A program made the position numbers and the translations under genes. The notes under the pieces were generated by a model. The model was not told the origin of the DNA and did not search any database. It saw only the letters and a list, made by a program, of their open reading frames with translations. From JBBREP01 sp036501845 (GTDB lineage Bacteria; Actinomycetota; Acidimicrobiia; IMCC26256; PALSA-610), in contig DASXZO010000147.1 in assembly GCA_036501845.1 (NCBI GenBank), forward strand, positions 1 through 14,311: a stretch of DNA of 14,311 nucleotides, read 5' to 3'. This document shows positions 6,128-12,635 of the stretch, piece after piece (the first letter of the stretch is position 1; each line of letters starts with the position of its first letter).

Positions 6128-7344
6128 TGAGTGGGGCGACGATCTTCGAGCAACTCGACGGCGTGAATGATGTCCTCGCGTCGATCACCGAAGACTTCGA
6201 TGGTGATCTGTTCACGGGGAGGCAGGCGCAACGGATCGTGTGCGCCGCCGCCGACGCGGAACGGTTCGCGGTGGCGTTGAAGGCTCTGGCGATGCGGCGG
6301 GTCGATCAGACCGACGCCTGGAAGCACGATGGTGCCCGCTCGCCCGAGTCGTGGTTGGCGAACAAGACCGGTACGACCAAGAGCGACGCGCATGGCACGG
6401 TCGAGTTCGGCGCGCAACTCGACGATCTCCCGGCCGTGGCGGCCGCGGTGAAGAAGGGCCAGTTGTCGCCGGGGAAGGCGAAGATGATCGCCGGCGCCGC
6501 CAGCGCCGACCCCGATTCGGAGTCTCAGCTGCTCGCGCTCGGTAAGACCGGGTCGATGACCGCGTTGAAGAACGAGTGTGCTGCGGCGCGGCAGCGGGGC
6601 GCGGGTCCGTCGGCGATCGAGAAGATCCACGCGCGGCGGTCGTTTCGGAGCTGGACCGATCGTGACGGCGCCTACCGCTTCGCAGGCACCCTCACACCCG
6701 ACAAAGGCGCCCGCTTCCAAAAGGCGCTGGACGGGTTCACCAACGAGGTGTTCCACGACGCCCGCCGCGCCGGGATCCGCGACCCGTACGACGCCTACGC
6801 CGCCGACGGCCTCGTCCGCATGGCCGACGCCGCCGTCACCAACACGACGAACAACGGCGAGGCGGCGCCTGCGTTCACGCGCAGCCGCGTCCAGATCGTG
6901 CTGATCGCCGACGCCGCGGCCTGGACCCGCGGCCACGCCGAGGCGGGTGAGACGTGCGAGATCGTCGGGATCGGCCCCGTCGACATCGCCACCGCCCGGC
7001 GCATGGCCGGCGACGCGGTCATCGACATCGTCCTCACCCACGGCGTCGACGTCACGACCCTCGCCCACGCCCAACATGACCTCACGAAACAGCAGTACGT
7101 GGCGTTACTGGCGCAGGGCTACGAGTGCAACGTCGACGGCTGCGGCAACACCCGCAACCTCGAAGTCGATCATCTCGGTGCCGGCTGGGCGGTCAACGGG
7201 CGGACCAGCGTCGATGACGTCGCCCTCAAATGCGGGCACTGCCACGACCTCAAGACCTACAAACACTGGACCGACGGTCCGCTACTCCCCAACGGCAAAC
7301 GCAAGCTCATCCCACCCACCAAACACGCACCACCCGACGGGTGA
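6127..7344 (+). CDS. DUF222 / HNH endonuclease (13E12 repeat family)
   Basis: A 405-aa protein with an N-terminal DUF222-type helical region (about 20-300) and a C-terminal HNH nuclease domain. Zinc-site cysteines are Cys334, Cys339, Cys369 and Cys372. The catalytic pair is Asp348-His349 in L-E-V-D-H, followed by H-C-H-D-L-K-T. Members of this actinobacterial family occur in many copies per genome and in Mycobacterium tuberculosis lie in REP13E12 repeats. Their role is not firmly established; DNA nicking or mobility is presumed. GTG 6127 fits the CATGAT-6 nt-start arrangement. The gene appears intact and has normal length. It ends 5 bp from the convergent zinc-ribbon gene and lies beside a transposase relic, consistent with an accessory insertion. 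No LexA-type GAACN4GTTC box is visible upstream. Confidence 0.92.
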   Translation: MSGATIFEQLDGVNDVLASITEDFDGDLFTGRQAQRIVCAAADAERFAVALKALAMRRVDQTDAWKHDGARSPESWLANKTGTTKSDAHGTVEFGAQLDDLPAVAAAVKKGQLSPGKAKMIAGAASADPDSESQLLALGKTGSMTALKNECAAARQRGAGPSAIEKIHARRSFRSWTDRDGAYRFAGTLTPDKGARFQKALDGFTNEVFHDARRAGIRDPYDAYAADGLVRMADAAVTNTTNNGEAAPAFTRSRVQIVLIADAAAWTRGHAEAGETCEIVGIGPVDIATARRMAGDAVIDIVLTHGVDVTTLAHAQHDLTKQQYVALLAQGYECNVDGCGNTRNLEVDHLGAGWAVNGRTSVDDVALKCGHCHDLKTYKHWTDGPLLPNGKRKLIPPTKHAPPDG

Positions 7345-7349
7345 ACCGA

Positions 7350-7649
7350 TCAGGCTGGGACTTCGTCGTAATCCTTCGCGCCGCACTTCGGGCATTGACG
7401 TGTCTGCGCGATGGTCTCGAGCAGCTGTTCGCGCGCCGCGTCGCGTGCTGCGGCTTCGTGGTTGATGTCGCCGACCGACGCATTCGTGATCGTGCGGCGC
7501 GAGCGTGCGCCCATCACCGTCCCGGCGCGGTAGCCGCTCTGCCAACGCCCGGGTGGTCGTGCACGAGCAAGGCGGCCGTCGACCTCCCACGTCTCACCGC
7601 ACTCCCGGCACGTGCACCATACCGGACCATGTCGCCACGGAAGTCGCAT
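7350..7649 (-). CDS. Small zinc-ribbon protein, function unknown
   Basis: A 99-aa protein from ATG 7649. It has two CxxC knuckles, Cys14-Arg-Glu-Cys17 (C-R-E-C-G-E-T-W) and Cys86-Pro-Lys-Cys89 (C-P-K-C-G), 68 residues apart. The linker is basic and contains R-P-P-G-R-W-Q-S-G-Y-R-A. Residues 65-83 (N-H-E-A-A-A-R-D-A-A-R-E-Q) should be helical. The four cysteines probably bind one zinc; nucleic-acid binding is plausible but not shown. The frame stays open much further upstream, but that part is the shadow of the dioxygenase gene. TACCGT (7663 to 7658) lies 8 nt before ATG 7649. It is divergent from the TauD-like gene (39-nt gap) and convergent with the HNH gene (5-nt gap). Confidence 0.75.
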   Translation of the reverse strand: MRLPWRHGPVWCTCRECGETWEVDGRLARARPPGRWQSGYRAGTVMGARSRRTITNASVGDINHEAAARDAAREQLLETIAQTRQCPKCGAKDYDEVPA

Positions 7650-7657
7650 CGAGATCG

Positions 7658-7663
7658 ACGGTA
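7658..7663 (-). promoter_or_regulatory. -10-like element of the zinc-ribbon gene
   Basis: TACCGT on the minus strand fits TANNNT and ends 8 nt before ATG 7649. Confidence 0.4.
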
Positions 7664-7676
7664 ACCGCGCCGGTCG

Positions 7677-7682
7677 TAGGCT
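7677..7682 (+). promoter_or_regulatory. -10 element of the TauD-like gene
   Basis: TAGGCT fits TANNNT and lies exactly 6 nt before ATG 7689, predicting a leaderless transcript. A weak -35-like TCGACG (7655-7660) lies 16 bp upstream. Confidence 0.6.
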
Positions 7683-7688
7683 CCGCGC

Positions 7689-8597
7689 ATGACGACGGTC
7701 GAGCCGTTGATTCCGGTGCCTGCGGCGCCCGACGGGCACGACTACCGGGCGATCACGGTCGATCGTTACGCCGGTGCGTGTGGTGCGGTGATCTCCGGGG
7801 TCGACCTCGCGTGTGAGCTCGACGACACGGTGATCGCGGAGATCCGCCGTGCGGTGCTCGATCACGGTGTGGTGTTCTTCCGGGAGCAATCGCTCACGCC
7901 CGGCGAGCAGGTGGCGTTCAGCCGGCGGTTCGGCCCGTACAGCCCGGTGCCGTTCGTCGACGCGATCACTGATCATCCCGAGGTGATCGCGGTGGTGCGC
8001 GAAGCAAGCGAACAACAAGGTTTCACGTTCGGCAGCCTCTGGCACTCCGACTTCTCGTTCCTCGAGGCGCCGCCGATGGGTTCGATCCTGCACGCCATCG
8101 AAGTGCCGCCCTACGGCGCCGACACGATCTGGGCGAACCAGTACCTCGCCTACGACACACTCTCCCCCGGCTTGCAAGCGACGCTTCATACCCTCGACGG
8201 CGTACACAGCGCGCGCGACGCGTACTCACCCAAGATGCAGGCGGTGCACGATCTGTTCGAAGGTATGACCGTGCACACCGACGAGTCGGCGAACACACAA
8301 CGACAGCATCCTGCGGTGCGCGCCCATGGCGAGACGCAACGGCCTGCGTTGTTCGTGAACGCGCAGTACACGATCGGGCTCGCGGGCTGGGCCGCGCACG
8401 AAGCGCGCTGGTTGCTCGATCGCCTCTACGCGCATGCCACGCAACCCGCCTTCACGTGCCGCTGGCAGTGGAAGGCCGGCGACGTGGCCTTCTGGGACAA
8501 TCGCTGCCTGCAGCACATGGCCATGGCCGACGTAGCGGGCCACCGTCGCTTCATGCACCGCACCACCGTGGCCGGCGAAGTGCCGCAGCGCGCCTGA
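7689..8597 (+). CDS. TauD/TfdA family 2-oxoglutarate-dependent dioxygenase
   Basis: A 302-aa enzyme of the taurine / alpha-ketoglutarate dioxygenase family. The first iron ligands are His119 and Asp121 in W-H-S-D-F-S-F, the distal ligand is His276 in C-L-Q-H-M-A, and Arg291 in F-M-H-R-T-T is the usual 2-oxoglutarate anchor. The N-terminal G-A-x-I-x-G-V-D-L and H-G-V-V-F-F-R-E-Q motifs are typical. The length is normal. It would hydroxylate a small acid such as a sulfonate, aryloxyacetate or similar compound in the cytoplasm; the actual substrate is not readable and no sulfonate transporter is nearby. ATG 7689 is fixed by the upstream TAGGCT. It is divergent from the zinc-ribbon gene. Confidence 0.94.
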   Translation: MTTVEPLIPVPAAPDGHDYRAITVDRYAGACGAVISGVDLACELDDTVIAEIRRAVLDHGVVFFREQSLTPGEQVAFSRRFGPYSPVPFVDAITDHPEVIAVVREASEQQGFTFGSLWHSDFSFLEAPPMGSILHAIEVPPYGADTIWANQYLAYDTLSPGLQATLHTLDGVHSARDAYSPKMQAVHDLFEGMTVHTDESANTQRQHPAVRAHGETQRPALFVNAQYTIGLAGWAAHEARWLLDRLYAHATQPAFTCRWQWKAGDVAFWDNRCLQHMAMADVAGHRRFMHRTTVAGEVPQRA

Positions 8598-8692
8598 CGC
8601 GCCCACCGCCGTCACGGAACCGACAGTTGCGTTCTCGCGCCGGTGACAAGGCGGAGAAACCCACGTAAAGAACCGGGTCCACACTCTCAAAC

Positions 8693-8762
8693 ACCGGGGC
8701 GCCGCGGCCCCGGTCCGAGGAGCCGAAGCAGTGCGCCCCGCACTGCACACAGGAGGTGTGTG
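8693..8762 (+). promoter_or_regulatory. Structured 5' leader with Shine-Dalgarno hairpin
   Basis: Three consecutive perfect inverted repeats precede ATG 8763. The first is ACCGGGGC (8693-8700) with GCCCCGGT (8707-8714). The second is GCAGTGCG (8728-8735) with CGCACTGC (8739-8746) around a CCC loop. The third is CACACA (8746-8751) with TGTGTG (8757-8762), enclosing GGAGG (8752-8756). The strongest Shine-Dalgarno sequence in the window is therefore the whole loop of a 6-bp stem that abuts the start codon. A cis-acting translational control element is the natural reading. The first hairpin could also help terminate the upstream gene. Confidence 0.6.
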
Positions 8763-9194
8763 ATGACCGAGAAGCTGCGAGACCGCATCCGTAACGCCGA
8801 CATCGCCCCGATACGGCGTAAAGCGAAGCCCACGGTGGTCGAACGAGCGCTCCCGACCGGGCTCGGCTCGGCGGTGAAGGCGTTCGAGCAACTCGTCGCG
8901 ACGCCCGTCGAGTCGAGCGACGGTGTGGCGACACTCGAGCTCACACACCGCCTGCGGCTCCGCGGGTTCGGCGTCGACGCGGTGGCAACGGTGCGTCTGG
9001 CTGATTCCCCCGACATCCTGACGCTCGATGTGACGCTCGCCGAGGCCGCCGACGGAACCAGCATGGTGCGGCTCGCCACACGCGGTGCCTGCCGCGATGG
9101 CTTCGACACCGCGCATGCGGTACTCCACGACATCACGCTCGCGCTCGCCGCCGAGTGCGACGTGGGCGCGGCGTTGCATGCAGTCGCGAGCTGA
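8763..9194 (+). CDS. Conserved-looking hypothetical protein, 143 aa
   Basis: I do not recognise the family. The product starts MTEKLRDRIR. Residues 1-30 are basic and probably helical, followed by an amphipathic helix (about 35-46, S-A-V-K-A-F-E-Q-L-V) and a beta-rich region (50-100) with strands such as ATLELTHRLRLRGFGVDAV. A C-terminal helix A-H-A-V-L-H-D-I-T-L-A-L-A-A closes it. There is no signal peptide and no clear membrane span. Codon use is native and G/C-ending. Unlike most neighbours it has a strong Shine-Dalgarno (GGAGG, 6 nt before ATG) held in a hairpin loop, with two more hairpins upstream and a 10-bp inverted repeat just after the stop. It appears to be a separate, specifically regulated unit. 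Confidence 0.75.
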   Translation: MTEKLRDRIRNADIAPIRRKAKPTVVERALPTGLGSAVKAFEQLVATPVESSDGVATLELTHRLRLRGFGVDAVATVRLADSPDILTLDVTLAEAADGTSMVRLATRGACRDGFDTAHAVLHDITLALAAECDVGAALHAVAS

Positions 9195-9205
9195 CACGGC
9201 TTGCT

Positions 9206-9252
9206 TGCTCGGGTGTCGCGCGACGCAACGGCGCCGACCGCGCACCCGAGCA
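9206..9252 (+). terminator. Probable terminator hairpin
   Basis: TGCTCGGGTG (9206-9215) and CACCCGAGCA (9243-9252) are a perfect 10-bp inverted repeat beginning 11 nt after the stop at 9194. The 27-nt loop contains further self-complementary sequence (GTCGCGCGAC, CGGCGCCG). No T-run follows, which is common for actinobacterial terminators. Confidence 0.45.
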
Positions 9253-9293
9253 CTGCACGCCGCGTGAAGGGTTCTCACGCCGTACGCGCCGGT

Positions 9294-9299
9294 TACGCT
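9294..9299 (+). promoter_or_regulatory. -10-like element of the 120-aa membrane protein gene
   Basis: TACGCT fits TANNNT and ends 8 nt before GTG 9308, giving a leaderless or near-leaderless transcript. Confidence 0.45.
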
Positions 9300-9307
9300 G
9301 AGTCCTC

Positions 9308-9670
9308 GTGGGCACGCGACGCCGCAGCGCATCGAACCTTGCATTGAGCGCCGCACTCCTCATGCTGGTGCTCGGCGTGTGGGCGCTGGCAGATCAGGGC
9401 TCGTTCGGCCTCCGCTACTGGATCGCTGTGATCACGCTCCCGCCGCTGATCATCTCTCTTGCCGCCGCGTGGCAATACCGCTTCGGCAAGCACTCCGGAG
9501 CTGGTGCCGCCGCCGCCGTGATCACGTGGGCCTTCTGTGCCGTGTACCTGTTCACCGCGGGCACGCTCTTCTTCTTCAGCGCACTGTTGCTCACCGTCGC
9601 ATGGTGGCGCGGCCGCCCTCGCGACGAAGTGCTGACGGCGGCGCCCACGGTGATCGCCTCGCACGAGTAG
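9308..9670 (+). CDS. Small integral membrane protein, function unknown
   Basis: A 120-aa protein with a basic N-terminus (GTRRRSASN) followed by membrane segments near residues 10-28 and 37-55 and a long hydrophobic stretch 66-100 that could form one or two helices (A-V-I-T-W-A-F-C-A-V-Y-L-F-T and L-F-F-F-S-A-L-L-L-T-V-A-W-W). The positive-inside rule puts the N-terminus in the cytoplasm. The tail is soluble (R-G-R-P-R-D-E-V). I do not recognise a family. GTG 9308 is used, with TACGCT upstream. The endonuclease-fold gene follows after 47 nt with its own -10-like element. Confidence 0.7.
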   Translation: MGTRRRSASNLALSAALLMLVLGVWALADQGSFGLRYWIAVITLPPLIISLAAAWQYRFGKHSGAGAAAAVITWAFCAVYLFTAGTLFFFSALLLTVAWWRGRPRDEVLTAAPTVIASHE

Positions 9671-9705
9671 CTCCACGCGACTACGCGCGGTCACCGCCGT
9701 GCGGC

Positions 9706-9711
9706 CAAGAT
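9706..9711 (+). promoter_or_regulatory. -10-like element of the EEP-family gene
   Basis: CAAGAT lies exactly 6 nt before ATG 9718. The same hexamer precedes the P450 gene. Confidence 0.45.
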
Positions 9712-9717
9712 GGCGCC

Positions 9718-10614
9718 ATGGACACCTACGACGCGGGTTACGGCGCGCTGGTTGACACGACCGTGCGCCTCGCCACCTGGAACATCTGGGCGCGCTACGG
9801 ACCATGGCAGAAGCGTGCACCGGTGATCCTCGAGACGTTGCGCGCGCTCGAGCCCGACATCATCGGATTGCAAGAGGTGTGGGACGACGGCGACCACAAC
9901 CAGGCGCGAGAGATCGCCAGCGCGCTCGGCTATGCGCACGTCGAGTTCGAAGCCAACCTCGAGCATCGAGGCGCGTGGTTCCCGCAGGATCCGCCCGACG
10001 CGCCCGACGCCGTGACCCGAGCCGGCAACGCCGTGATATCGCGCTGGCCCATCCGCCGGCGCGAGGTGCGGCTGCTCTCGCGCGACTCGGGTGACGCGCG
10101 CGACGACGAGGGCGAGGAACGCGTGTGCCTGCTCGCCGAGGTCGACGGTCCGCGCGGCCCGATCCAGATGTACTGCGCGCACTTGAGTTGGCGCGGCGAC
10201 CACAGCGCGGTGCGCCAGCGTCAAGTTGGCGATATCTGCGCGTTCGTGCGCGAGCAGCGGCCGCGCACGTTCCCGTCGGTGCTCGTGGGCGACCTCAACA
10301 GTGATCCCGACAGTGACGAGATCCGCATGCTCACCGGGCGGGCCACCACCCCCGTGCCCGGCGTGCTGTGGCGCGACGTGTGGGAGTGGACGGGCAAGGT
10401 GGCGCGCGGCGAGCCCGGTCACACCTGGAGCAACGACAATGCATTCGCCGCCGCCAGCCTCGACGTGCCCCGGCGCATCGACTTCATCATGGTCGCGGCG
10501 CCGAAAGCCGGCGGTTGTGGCCACCCCCTCGACGTCCACGTGATCGGCGACCGCCCGATCGACGGTGTGTGGGGCTCCGACCACTACGGCCTCGTGGCCG
10601 ACCTTCGCTACTGA
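9718..10614 (+). CDS. Endonuclease/exonuclease/phosphatase family hydrolase
   Basis: A 298-aa metal-dependent phosphoesterase of the EEP fold. Catalytic signatures in order are Asn22 in T-W-N-I-W, Gln52-Glu53 in LQEVW (metal ligand), His155 in C-A-H-L, Asp192 and Asn194 in GDLNSDP, Asp255 in R-I-D-F-I, and the terminal Ser287-Asp288-His289. There is no signal peptide, so it is probably cytoplasmic. The family covers DNA exonucleases, sphingomyelinases and phosphoinositide or nucleotide phosphatases; sequence alone does not choose. ATG 9718 is supported by CAAGAT 6 nt upstream. A 7-bp stem follows the stop. Confidence 0.9.
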   Translation: MDTYDAGYGALVDTTVRLATWNIWARYGPWQKRAPVILETLRALEPDIIGLQEVWDDGDHNQAREIASALGYAHVEFEANLEHRGAWFPQDPPDAPDAVTRAGNAVISRWPIRRREVRLLSRDSGDARDDEGEERVCLLAEVDGPRGPIQMYCAHLSWRGDHSAVRQRQVGDICAFVREQRPRTFPSVLVGDLNSDPDSDEIRMLTGRATTPVPGVLWRDVWEWTGKVARGEPGHTWSNDNAFAAASLDVPRRIDFIMVAAPKAGGCGHPLDVHVIGDRPIDGVWGSDHYGLVADLRY

Positions 10615-10628
10615 CCGCACGGCGGCGG

Positions 10629-10658
10629 CGACCCGAACCAGCGCGTCCGACCGGGTCG
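10629..10658 (+). terminator. Weak terminator-like hairpin
   Basis: CGACCCG (10629-10635) pairs perfectly with CGGGTCG (10652-10658) across a 16-nt loop, starting 14 nt after the stop at 10614. There is no T-run. Confidence 0.3.
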
Positions 10659-10743
10659 AAGTGATCCAGCTCCAGACCGGCGTGCGAACCTCAGTCGCGA
10701 ACTTGAATGGTCGACAAAGCTGAGCACGAGAGGACGGCCGAGG

Positions 10744-11358
10744 ATGGGACTGCGAGTGGTTGGCGCCGGCGTGGGCCGCACGGGGACGCACACCCAGAAG
10801 GTGATGCTCGAGCAGCTGCTCGGCGGCACGTGTCACCACATGATGGAGGTGTTCGCGCACCCCGACGAGATTCCGGTGTGGCACCAGGCCGGGCTCGGCA
10901 ACATGCCCGACTGGCAGCAGTTCCTGGCCGGATACACGGCTCAAGTCGACTGGCCCGGTGCGACGTTCTACAAGGAGCTCGCCGACGCGTTCCCCGACGC
11001 GATCGTGGTGCTGTCGCTGCGCGACCCCGACGACTGGTATCGCAGCGCAAGGAACACGATCTTCAATTCGTTCGACCCGTCCAACGCCGACGACCCGTGG
11101 CAGCAGATGGCCGTCGACGCTATCGGTCGCCACTTCTGCCTGGAGGTGGAAAATCCTGACGCGGCGAAGAAGGCGTTCGTGGCGCACAACGAAGAGGTGC
11201 GCGACACGATCGCCAAGGATCGACTCGTCGTGTGGCGCACCGAGGACGGTTGGGCTCCGATCGCCACTGCGCTTGGCCTGCCGGTGCCCGACGGCCCGGT
11301 CCCGGTCACGAACACCACCGACGACTTCCGTGCGATGGTGGGGTTGCCACCGATGTGA
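10744..11358 (+). CDS. Sulfotransferase family protein (Sulfotransfer_4 type)
   Basis: A 204-aa P-loop protein. Residues 5-19 (V-V-G-A-G-V-G-R-T-G-T-H-T-Q-K) form the 5'-phosphosulfate loop, and V-V-L-S-L-R-D-P-D-D-W-Y-R-S (88-101) contains the Arg93 and Ser101 expected to bind the 3'-phosphate of PAPS. The length is typical of the short sulfotransferase-like proteins often seen in actinobacteria and related to PF17784. Many of these have no demonstrated activity, and the acceptor is unknown. Unlike most neighbours, the start has no -10-like box at leaderless spacing; instead GAGAGGA (10728-10734) lies 9 nt before ATG 10744, a reasonable Shine-Dalgarno. It is followed by the esterase gene after 40 nt. 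Confidence 0.85.
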   Translation: MGLRVVGAGVGRTGTHTQKVMLEQLLGGTCHHMMEVFAHPDEIPVWHQAGLGNMPDWQQFLAGYTAQVDWPGATFYKELADAFPDAIVVLSLRDPDDWYRSARNTIFNSFDPSNADDPWQQMAVDAIGRHFCLEVENPDAAKKAFVAHNEEVRDTIAKDRLVVWRTEDGWAPIATALGLPVPDGPVPVTNTTDDFRAMVGLPPM

Positions 11359-11386
11359 CCCCGGCCCACCGCTCGGAAGCCCGCGC

Positions 11387-11392
11387 GAGACT
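11387..11392 (+). promoter_or_regulatory. Weak -10-like element of the esterase gene
   Basis: GAGACT lies 6 nt before ATG 11399 and keeps A and T at positions 2 and 6, but has G at position 1. Alone it would not be convincing. Confidence 0.25.
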
Positions 11393-11398
11393 CGGCTC

Positions 11399-12601
11399 AT
11401 GACCACGACTGACAGCGCGGTGCAGGGTTGGACGGCGAAGGGTTTCGAAGCGGTTCGCGACGCGTTCGCAGGCAACTTCGCCAACGGGCTCGAGGTGGGC
11501 GCGGCGTTCAGCGCGTACCACCGCGGGCAGAAGGTGGCCGACCTGTGGGGCGGCGTTGCCGACCAGGAGAGCGGCCGGCCGTGGGCCGAGGACACGATGA
11601 TCCTCGTGTTCTCCACCACGAAGGGCGTCACGGCGATGTGCGCGAACCAGCTCGTGCAGGAAGGCCGCCTCGACGTGAACGCGCCAGTGGTGCAGTACTG
11701 GCCCGAGTTTGGCGCGGCCGGCAAGGAGCAGATCACCGTCGCGCAGCTGCTCAGCCACCAGTCGGGCCTCGCGTGGGTGGAGCCGGCGATGCCGCTCGAG
11801 GACGCGCTCGAGTGGGAGAACGTGGTGCGCGCGCTCGAGCACGAGGCACCGCACTGGGAGCCCGGCACGAAGCACGGCTATCACGCCACCACCTTCGGCT
11901 GGCTCGTGGGTGAGGTGATCCGGCGCGTGAGCGGGCAACGCATCGGCGAGTACCTGCGCGAGCACGTGGCCGGCCCGCTCGACGCCGACTTCTACATCGG
12001 GCTGCCGGAGGCGCTGGAACCGCGCGTCGCCACGCTCATCAGCATGTTCCCGCCCGGAATCGATCTCGATCCCAACGCGCCGTCGGCGAGTGAGCCGAAC
12101 CCGGTGCGCGACATGATCGCGCAGTTCATGGGACCCGACACGGTGCTCGGAAAGGCGCTTGCATCGCCGGGTGGCGCGTTCCGAAACCCCGAGGTGTTCA
12201 ATACCCGCGCCGTGCGCGCGGCGGAGATCCCGGCCGCGAACGGCGTGGGTGACGCGCGATCGATCGCCCGGTTGTACGCGGCGTGTGTGGGCGAGGTCGA
12301 TGGCGTGCGGCTGTTGAACCCCGCGCAGCTCGATGACGCGATCACGCAACGCACCACCGGTCCCAACACCGTGTTGCTCGATCTCGATATCCAGTTCGGA
12401 CTCGGCTTCATGGTGCGGTCGAGCCTCATCGCGCTCGGCGGACCGCGCAGCTTCGGGCACTTCGGGCTCGGCGGTTCGATGGGTTGGGCCGACCCCGACG
12501 CCGAGCTCTCGTTCGGCTACGTGATGAACCGCCTCGACATGGGCGTGGCCGGCGACGTGCGATCCACGAACCTCGTGAATGCCTGCTACGCCGCGATCTG
12601 A
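11399..12601 (+). CDS. Class C beta-lactamase-like serine hydrolase / esterase
   Basis: A 400-aa serine hydrolase of the beta-lactamase (PF00144) family. The nucleophile motif is Ser72-Thr-Thr-Lys75 in VFSTTKG. The second motif is Tyr161-His-Ala in H-G-Y-H-A-T-T, and the third is His354-Phe-Gly in G-H-F-G-L-G-G-S. The Y-x-A form and the lack of a signal peptide favour a cytoplasmic EstB-like esterase rather than a penicillin-cleaving beta-lactamase. The L-L-S-H-Q-S-G-L motif (around 117-124) is typical. ATG 11399 is used; the frame extends upstream but that part overlaps the sulfotransferase gene. The HD gene follows after 34 nt, so co-transcription is likely. Confidence 0.92.
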   Translation: MTTTDSAVQGWTAKGFEAVRDAFAGNFANGLEVGAAFSAYHRGQKVADLWGGVADQESGRPWAEDTMILVFSTTKGVTAMCANQLVQEGRLDVNAPVVQYWPEFGAAGKEQITVAQLLSHQSGLAWVEPAMPLEDALEWENVVRALEHEAPHWEPGTKHGYHATTFGWLVGEVIRRVSGQRIGEYLREHVAGPLDADFYIGLPEALEPRVATLISMFPPGIDLDPNAPSASEPNPVRDMIAQFMGPDTVLGKALASPGGAFRNPEVFNTRAVRAAEIPAANGVGDARSIARLYAACVGEVDGVRLLNPAQLDDAITQRTTGPNTVLLDLDIQFGLGFMVRSSLIALGGPRSFGHFGLGGSMGWADPDAELSFGYVMNRLDMGVAGDVRSTNLVNACYAAI

Positions 12602-12635
12602 TTCGCCGCCTACCTACCCACCCGCGCAACCTGCG

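Noticed and set aside
5695..7077. Upstream extension of the transposase relic frame on the minus strand
   Set aside because: Beyond 5694 no transposase features are seen and most of it lies antisense to the HNH gene.
8693..8714. The first leader hairpin as an intrinsic terminator of the TauD-like gene
   Set aside because: It is about 95 nt after the stop and has no T-run; its position with two other hairpins fits a leader better, though a terminator role is not excluded.
9691..11868. A 725-codon open frame on the minus strand
   Set aside because: It covers three well-supported plus-strand genes and reads as low-complexity shadow sequence.
11306..12460. A 384-codon minus-strand frame opposite the esterase
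   Set aside because: Shadow of a gene with intact SxxK, YxA and HxG motifs.
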